Assembly (NCBI GenBank): GCA_002409405.1
Contig: DHNG01000029.1
Coordinates: 89,369-110,161, forward strand
Source: Flavobacteriales bacterium UBA5422
GTDB lineage: Bacteria > Bacteroidota > Bacteroidia > Flavobacteriales_D > Crocinitomicaceae
Length of the DNA stretch: 20,793 nt
Direction: 5' to 3'
Shown here: one piece after another, positions 15,671 through 20,793 of the stretch
Numbering within the stretch: the first letter of the stretch is position 1
How the letters are laid out: the number at the start of each line of letters is the position of its first letter
Program-made: the position numbers and the translations under genes
The notes under the pieces: generated by a model
Databases searched by the model: none
The model's input: the letters and a program-made list of their open reading frames with translations, nothing else
What the model was told of the DNA's origin: nothing

Positions 15671-16120
15671 CTATTTGTTTTTATTTTTTTTTGATAACTT
15701 TTTTTCCCGGTTAATCAAATCAGACAAACTTGTCTTTGACAAAATGCGAACAGAAGCTTCCCTTACTTCTAACAGAACATCGTGTAGTCCACACAGTTCT
15801 TCATGTGGGCAATCTTCACAAGGTTCATAAAAATTGAGACTGACACATGGGAGCAATGCAATCGGACCTCCTGTGGAACGAATAATGTTACTCAATACAA
15901 TTTCATCCGGTGATTGTAAGAGGTAATAACCTCCGTTAGGGCCCATTTTACTTCCGACAATCCCATTGTGTCGCAGTTGCAACAGGATTGCTTCCAGAAA
16001 TTTTCGCGAAATGTTTTCTTCTGCCGCAATCTGCGCAATGGACAGTTTCCCCTGATCGGGATAGACCTTTGCAAGGCATTTAAGTGCCTGGATTGCATAC
16101 TTGGATTTTTTTGGAATCAT
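15671..16120 (-). CDS. Rrf2-family transcriptional regulator with conserved cysteines
   Basis: 149 residues. The N-terminal winged helix-turn-helix has the Rrf2 pattern KSKYAIQALKCLA, SIAQIAAEENISRKFLE, LRHNGIVGSKMGPNGGY. After it comes a cysteine group at C92, C101, C104 and C110 (with CEDCPHEELC), in the place where IscR-type proteins bind a [2Fe-2S] cluster (C92, C98 and C104 in E. coli IscR). The protein may thus sense iron-sulfur status or sulfide/cysteine supply. CymR, a well known Rrf2 relative, controls cysteine metabolism in Bacillus. It lies just upstream of, and on the same strand as, the permease-cysHDN genes, so it is the likely regulator of that operon and possibly of itself. 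The lysine-rich tail (KKLSKKNKNK) is plain. Confidence 0.92.
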   Translation of the reverse strand: MIPKKSKYAIQALKCLAKVYPDQGKLSIAQIAAEENISRKFLEAILLQLRHNGIVGSKMGPNGGYYLLQSPDEIVLSNIIRSTGGPIALLPCVSLNFYEPCEDCPHEELCGLHDVLLEVREASVRILSKTSLSDLINREKKLSKKNKNK

Positions 16121-16145
16121 AGCAATGAAAACAAGATGTGATGAG

Positions 16146-16180
16146 CAAAGCTACAAAATACTTTTGGAACCCTGTCAGGG
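16146..16180 (-). promoter_or_regulatory. promoter and possible operator of the Rrf2 gene
   Basis: On the minus strand TAGCTTTG (16146-16153) matches TAnnTTTG, 25 bases before the ATG. At 16170-16180 is the 11-base palindrome CCCTG-T-CAGGG, placed where a -33 box would be, so a protein bound there could block or recruit polymerase. No TTTG -33 box is seen. Confidence 0.4.
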
Positions 16181-16279
16181 AGTGTTAAAATGTATTTTTT
16201 AAACGTTTTTTACTATAAAAAAGAGAATTTATTACATAAATAGATTATTTTTATGTGCACAACTTAAACTAAAAATACT

Positions 16280-19219
16280 ATGAAATTTCTATTACTTATG
16301 GCACTTGTTGCCTTGAATTCATTTGTTTTTGCGCAATACTCATCAGTTTTTAACAGCGCATACAATCAATATCCTTCTATTCCGAAAGGAGTGTTGGAGG
16401 CAGTTTCCTGGTCCAATACGCACATGAGAAACATCTCTGCGGGTGAAATGGAATCCTGTAGTGGGATGCCACGTGCACTGGGCGTGATGGGGCTGTTTTC
16501 AGACGGATACAATTACTTTCGTGAAAATGCACGTCTGGTTGAGCAATTATCCGGGGTGTCAATTGATCAGCAGTTAATGAATCCGGAGAACCAGATTTTG
16601 GCGTATGCCAGTGCGTTCAATACTATTTATACAACTTACACCGGACAATCACTTTCAGAATCGCAATCGATTTATCTTACATTGAATGATTTGAGTGAAA
16701 TCCCGGATTCGGGGAGTGTGAACAAGTATGCCATTGATGCGCAGATTTACCAGATCATGCGCTACATGAAGGATGCTGAGTTTGCTGCTTTGCATCAGTT
16801 TCCGGTTAAACAATACGACCTTAAGCCAATTTTTGGAGTTGCAAATCTCAAAGTACTGGCTGCAGGAAAGGTTATCTTATCTGAAGAATCGATTAAAAGC
16901 GAGGAAGGCGATCAATATGCGCTTTCAACACTGAAATCCACGGAGTACGGACCTGCTATCTGGAATCCTGCGCCAAGCTGTAATTACAGTTCAAGAAGTG
17001 GGGTTGCTGTTTCTGCGATTACCATTCATACCATTCAGGGATCATATGCCGGAGCCATTTCCTGGTCGCAGAATTGTGCATCCAATGTTTCATTCCATTA
17101 CGTGATTCGTTCATCCGACGGACAGGTAACACAAATGGTATTGGAGTCAAATAAGGCGTGGCATGTCGGCTCGGAAAATCCATACACAATTGGTTATGAG
17201 CATGAAGGATGGGTGAATGATGCGTCCTGGTACACACAGGCAATGTATGTCAGTTCGGCAGATTTATCGCGTGACATTACAAACAGTGGTTACGGAATTC
17301 CACGACTGAGAACATTCTTCGGAGCGGCAACATCCGGGTTGAATACGTTGGGGGGATGTACTAAAATTAAGGGACATCAGCATTATCCGAATCAAAGTCA
17401 CACAGATCCGGGAATATACTGGAACTGGGAGAAATATTATAAATTGATCAATAATAATCCGGCAATTACAACAATTACTTCAGCAAGCGGGACGCTTTAT
17501 GATTCCGGAGGTGCAAGCGGAAATTACAGCAATGATGAGCGTTTGTTATGGTTGATTCAACCTGCAAATTCAGCTTCTGTTACAGCTCAGTTTACGCAGT
17601 TTAACCTGGAGGCAAACTGGGATTTTATGTTTATTTATGATGGGGCGACAACGGATGCTCCATTGATTGGAAAATATACAGGAACAACTTCTCCGGGTAT
17701 TATTACATCAACAGGTGGGAGCTTGTTGATTGAATTCCGTTCGGATTGTGCTACGGTTGCTGCAGGATGGGCAATTAATTATTCTTCAGTCAACAATTCA
17801 CAGGTATTACCTGTTACAACAATCCTGAGTGGATCGACGTGGAAAACAGCTGATTTTGATGTTTACATCAATGATCTGAGCACACAATCGAGTATTACAG
17901 AGCGTTACTACCTGGTGGCAGATCGGCCAAATGCTTCTTCTGCATGGCAGGCACAAGCGTCAAAAGGATTCGTGCTGGAAGACTTTAATACACTGGGTAG
18001 TTGGACGCAACAGACAGGTACATTCACCATTTTAAACGGAAGAGCGAACAATGCAAATACGACTCTGGATAATACAAATGCCTATTTTAACCTGCCACAG
18101 TCAAATGCGGTTGATTACATGTATACGTGGACACAACGTTTTAAAGGTTCGGGGTCAAATCAGCGTGCCGGGTTGCATTTCATGTGTAGTGATCCGACGC
18201 TGTCCAACAGAGGGGAATCCTATTTTGTCTTTCTGCGGGAAGGGGGAGATAAAGTACAGATTTATACAGTGACCAATAACGTTTTTACATTGCGGACAGA
18301 TGATGTGCTCACAATCAACAATAATGTAGATTATAAAGTAAGAGTGACGCATTCTCCGACTACCGGCTGGATACGGGTGTATGTAGATGGCGTATTGGTA
18401 AGCTCCTGGCAGGATTCCAATCCGTTGCAGTCAGGAAATAGTATTTCAATCCGGACTGCAAATGCAGAAGTGGAGTTTGACGATTTACGCGTGTACCAAA
18501 GCAGAGGAAACATGGTGCACATGACCTTGGGTACAGGTGGATACATGCGGTATGAAAGTGTAGGTTCGCAGCCCGCAGGACGGATTTTTGCACAGTCGAA
18601 AGATGTGGCAAACTGGTCATTAATTGATACCGTTGATTTTTTAATTGACAGAACAACACCGGTTTCATATGCAGTAAACGATGGAGCAGGGAACGATCTG
18701 ACTCATTTTCAAGGACACACGATCAGCGGTAACTGGAGTTTCTCGGATCCGAATTCCGGAATCACAGAATACTTGTATGCTGTTGGTACCAATCCGAATA
18801 GTGATGATGTGATCAATTGGACATCGTCTGGAATGGATTCTATGTTTACCACAGCTTTTATGAGCGGCGAGGTCGGGCAAGTCTATTACATATCGGTAAG
18901 AGCTGTTAATGGTGCGGAATTGGTAGCACAAATCAGTTCAAACGGACAAACATATAGTGCCAATGAGTTGCTGTTGGAGGAGAATCAATTGGATCAAGTT
19001 GTTGTATTCCCGAACCCGTTTACGAATCAACTGACAATTAACTATCTTCCGGGGACTTCTGATATTTGGTTGATTGACCTGAATGGTAAGCAATTGTATA
19101 GCGGAGTTGCTAATGAAGTGGAACACACCATTCGATTGGATGACATGGCTTCGGGGGTTTATCAGTTGATCATTGTTCACAATAATCATAAAACGGTAAA
19201 GAAAGTTATAAAGCAGTAA
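16280..19219 (+). CDS. secreted modular N-acetylmuramoyl-L-alanine amidase with CUB domain and T9SS tail
   Basis: 979 residues. Signal peptide 1-18 (cut after VFA). Residues about 30-120 resemble the lysozyme-like domain found before amidases in other phyla (PKGVLEAVSWSNTHMR, SCSGMPRALGVMGLF). Residues about 230-390 are an amidase_2/PGRP-type zinc domain; likely ligands are H250, H366 and D376 (GH and TDPG motifs), and it would cut the bond between muramic acid and the L-alanine of the peptide. A CUB domain spans about 400-503 (WDFMFIYDGA). A lectin-like jelly roll follows at about 560-740, then a fibronectin-like module at about 785-885. The last 75 residues are a type A T9SS sorting domain (VVVFPNPF, ASGVYQLII, KVIK). 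It should be exported across the outer membrane to attack foreign or environmental peptidoglycan. It is a single-gene unit ended by a hairpin. Confidence 0.9.
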   Translation: MKFLLLMALVALNSFVFAQYSSVFNSAYNQYPSIPKGVLEAVSWSNTHMRNISAGEMESCSGMPRALGVMGLFSDGYNYFRENARLVEQLSGVSIDQQLMNPENQILAYASAFNTIYTTYTGQSLSESQSIYLTLNDLSEIPDSGSVNKYAIDAQIYQIMRYMKDAEFAALHQFPVKQYDLKPIFGVANLKVLAAGKVILSEESIKSEEGDQYALSTLKSTEYGPAIWNPAPSCNYSSRSGVAVSAITIHTIQGSYAGAISWSQNCASNVSFHYVIRSSDGQVTQMVLESNKAWHVGSENPYTIGYEHEGWVNDASWYTQAMYVSSADLSRDITNSGYGIPRLRTFFGAATSGLNTLGGCTKIKGHQHYPNQSHTDPGIYWNWEKYYKLINNNPAITTITSASGTLYDSGGASGNYSNDERLLWLIQPANSASVTAQFTQFNLEANWDFMFIYDGATTDAPLIGKYTGTTSPGIITSTGGSLLIEFRSDCATVAAGWAINYSSVNNSQVLPVTTILSGSTWKTADFDVYINDLSTQSSITERYYLVADRPNASSAWQAQASKGFVLEDFNTLGSWTQQTGTFTILNGRANNANTTLDNTNAYFNLPQSNAVDYMYTWTQRFKGSGSNQRAGLHFMCSDPTLSNRGESYFVFLREGGDKVQIYTVTNNVFTLRTDDVLTINNNVDYKVRVTHSPTTGWIRVYVDGVLVSSWQDSNPLQSGNSISIRTANAEVEFDDLRVYQSRGNMVHMTLGTGGYMRYESVGSQPAGRIFAQSKDVANWSLIDTVDFLIDRTTPVSYAVNDGAGNDLTHFQGHTISGNWSFSDPNSGITEYLYAVGTNPNSDDVINWTSSGMDSMFTTAFMSGEVGQVYYISVRAVNGAELVAQISSNGQTYSANELLLEENQLDQVVVFPNPFTNQLTINYLPGTSDIWLIDLNGKQLYSGVANEVEHTIRLDDMASGVYQLIIVHNNHKTVKKVIKQ

Positions 19220-19226
19220 TTTTTTA

Positions 19227-19260
19227 ATTGACCCCTATTATTTTAGGGGTCAATCTTTAT
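19227..19260 (+). terminator. terminator of the amidase gene
   Basis: A 10-bp perfect stem (19227-19236 with 19245-19254, core GACCCC/GGGGTC) and an 8-base AT loop is followed by CTTTATTTTTTTA. It starts 7 bases after the stop codon. Confidence 0.88.
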
Positions 19261-19350
19261 TTTTTTATTTTTTTTGACGGTTTTTAGTTAAAATTAATAG
19301 GGGTGTTGAAAAATTATTCATTTTTTAATGAGTGATATCTTTCTTTGCTG

Positions 19351-19358
19351 TATTTTTG
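19351..19358 (+). promoter_or_regulatory. candidate -7 element of glnN
   Basis: TATTTTTG matches TAnnTTTG and lies 20 bases before the glnN ATG. No -33 box or NtcA/NtrC-like site is evident. Confidence 0.4.
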
Positions 19359-19378
19359 TTCCCAAATAAAGATTCTAT

Positions 19379-20793
19379 ATGGCGACAAAACGATTACAGG
19401 CAAACCTGGAGGTATCACAAAGAGAACCACGGTCCATTACGTATGAAGGAAAAGTTTCTGAACTTTTCGGACAAAATGTATTTCATACGGAAGCAATGCG
19501 GGAATATTTACCAAGCGAGGCATACAAGTTGGTAGTGGAAACAATTGAAACGGGAGCCAGACTGGATCGAAAAGTAGCAGATCAGGTTGCTTCTGCGATG
19601 AAAGACTGGGCGTTGACTAAAGGTGCGACGCATTACACACACTGGTTTCAACCTTTGACAGGGACAACAGCTGAAAAGCACGATGCATTTTTCAAGCCTG
19701 TAGGAGTAGGAAAAGCAATTGAACGTTTTGACGGGGATTTGTTGGTACAGCAGGAGCCGGATGCTTCTTCTTTTCCGAACGGGGGAATCAGAAATACCTT
19801 TGAAGCACGGGGGTATACTGCATGGGATCCTTCTTCGCCTGCATTTGTGATTGGAAAAACACTGTGTATCCCATGTGTCTTCCTTTCGTATACAGGTGAG
19901 TCGCTTGATTATAAAATGCCATTACTGAAAGCGTTGAACGCAATTGATAAAGCAGCAATCGACGTATGTCAGTATTTTGATAAAAACGTTACAAAAGTAA
20001 ATGCAACACTGGGGTGGGAGCAGGAGTATTTCCTGATCGACCAGGCGCATTACAATGCGCGCCCTGACCTGATGATGACCGGCCGTGCGTTGTTTGGGCA
20101 GACGTCGGCGAAAGGACAGCAGTTGGATGACCATTACTTCGGATCAATTCCTGCACGTGCAACTGCTTTTATGCGGGAATTTGAAACAGAGGCCGTTAAA
20201 TTGGGTATTCCGGTTACAACACGTCACAACGAGGTAGCGCCGAATCAATTTGAATGTGCGCCGATCTTTGAAGAGTGTAACCTGGCAAATGACCACAATC
20301 AATTGTTGATGGATTTGATGGAAAAAGTTGCACGTAAACATAACTTCAGAGTATTGCTGCATGAAAAACCATTTGCAGGATTGAATGGTTCTGGTAAGCA
20401 CAATAACTGGTCATTGAGTACCAATACAGGTGTGAATTTATTGGCTCCGGGGAAAAATCCGAAATCCAACCTGCAGTTTTTGACGTTCTTTGTGAATACA
20501 ATTGCAGCCATTCACGATAATGCAGATTTATTGAGAGCAAGCATCGCTTCTGCGACAAATGATTACCGTTTGGGAGCAAATGAAGCACCTCCTGCAATTA
20601 TTTCCGCATTCATCGGAACATACCTGAGCAACTTACTGGATGAGTTGGAAAAAAATATCAAGGCAGGAAAGATGACGCCTGAAGCAAAGACGGAATTGAA
20701 ACTAAACATTGGAAAAATTCCACAAATCCTGTTGGATAATACCGATCGAAACAGAACTTCTCCATTTGCGTTTACCGGAAATAAATTCGAATT
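19379..20793 (+). CDS. glnN: glutamine synthetase type III (5' part, runs off the window)
   Basis: 471 complete codons are visible, with no stop before the window end; type III enzymes have about 730 residues. The protein makes glutamine from glutamate, ammonia and ATP. It is not the type I or II form: the opening MATKRLQANLEVSQ and the segments THYTHWFQPLTG (84-95), GWEQEYFLID (212-221, metal-binding glutamates), RHNEVAPNQFE (282-292) and GLNGSGKHNNWS (334-345) are the type III pattern, common in Bacteroidota. Start at the ATG 19379, which follows ATAAAGATTCTAT. No P-II gene or ammonium transporter is in view. It seems intact as far as it can be read. Confidence 0.96.
   Translation, partial: MATKRLQANLEVSQREPRSITYEGKVSELFGQNVFHTEAMREYLPSEAYKLVVETIETGARLDRKVADQVASAMKDWALTKGATHYTHWFQPLTGTTAEKHDAFFKPVGVGKAIERFDGDLLVQQEPDASSFPNGGIRNTFEARGYTAWDPSSPAFVIGKTLCIPCVFLSYTGESLDYKMPLLKALNAIDKAAIDVCQYFDKNVTKVNATLGWEQEYFLIDQAHYNARPDLMMTGRALFGQTSAKGQQLDDHYFGSIPARATAFMREFETEAVKLGIPVTTRHNEVAPNQFECAPIFEECNLANDHNQLLMDLMEKVARKHNFRVLLHEKPFAGLNGSGKHNNWSLSTNTGVNLLAPGKNPKSNLQFLTFFVNTIAAIHDNADLLRASIASATNDYRLGANEAPPAIISAFIGTYLSNLLDELEKNIKAGKMTPEAKTELKLNIGKIPQILLDNTDRNRTSPFAFTGNKFE

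Noticed and set aside
1..20793. Mobile elements, CRISPR, tRNA or phage genes
   Set aside because: No transposase, integrase, regular direct repeats, cloverleaf or phage proteins could be seen on either strand.

Overview
The window reads as chromosomal DNA of a gliding-type Bacteroidota, most likely Flavobacteriales and possibly Crocinitomicaceae/Fluviicola-like; the family guess is inference. The evidence is a gldF-gldG pair, a secreted enzyme with a type IX secretion (T9SS) C-terminal sorting domain, a type III glutamine synthetase, A-rich start regions with few Shine-Dalgarno sequences, and several promoter -7 boxes of the Bacteroidota form TAnnTTTG. I see no insertion sequence, prophage, CRISPR array, tRNA or rRNA.

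Layout. 1-3484 (+): end of gldF, gldG and a DUF4340-like membrane-anchored protein, one ABC-transporter operon. 3582-4700 (+): dnaN, the DNA polymerase sliding clamp, closed by a strong bidirectional terminator. 4769-6209 (-): a DEAD-box-type RNA helicase followed by a small cold-shock protein, preceded by a long hairpin-rich leader. 6955-8508 (+): a membrane fatty-acid desaturase and a second cold-shock-domain protein, divergent from the helicase unit. A second bidirectional terminator separates these from trhO (8563-9633, -). 9827-11516 (-): the grpE-dnaJ chaperone operon with a good promoter. 11648-16120 (-): an Rrf2 regulator, a TSUP permease, cysH, cysD and cysN, a sulfate-assimilation cluster. 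16280-19219 (+): a 979-residue secreted peptidoglycan amidase with CUB and lectin-like domains and a T9SS tail. 19379-end (+): the first 471 codons of glnN.

How they work together. The two divergent units around 6.2-7.0 kb look like a cold-adaptation locus: helicase and cold-shock proteins handle RNA structure, and the desaturase keeps membranes fluid. The cys cluster takes sulfate to sulfite by the direct APS route: CysD and CysN activate sulfate, and an iron-sulfur type CysH reduces APS. The permease probably moves sulfate or sulfite, and the cysteine-bearing Rrf2 protein is the likely regulator. Sulfite reductase is not in the window.

Most notable points. (1) The desaturase reading frame clearly continues about 38 codons upstream of its first ATG without any NTG start codon. 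(2) The helicase leader of about 450 nt carries at least eight hairpins and a thrice-repeated octamer. (3) The helicase has DEFD instead of DEAD and stops just after its last motif. (4) DnaJ has only one of the two usual zinc sites. (5) A long imperfect inverted repeat lies between cysD and cysN, next to the cysN start.
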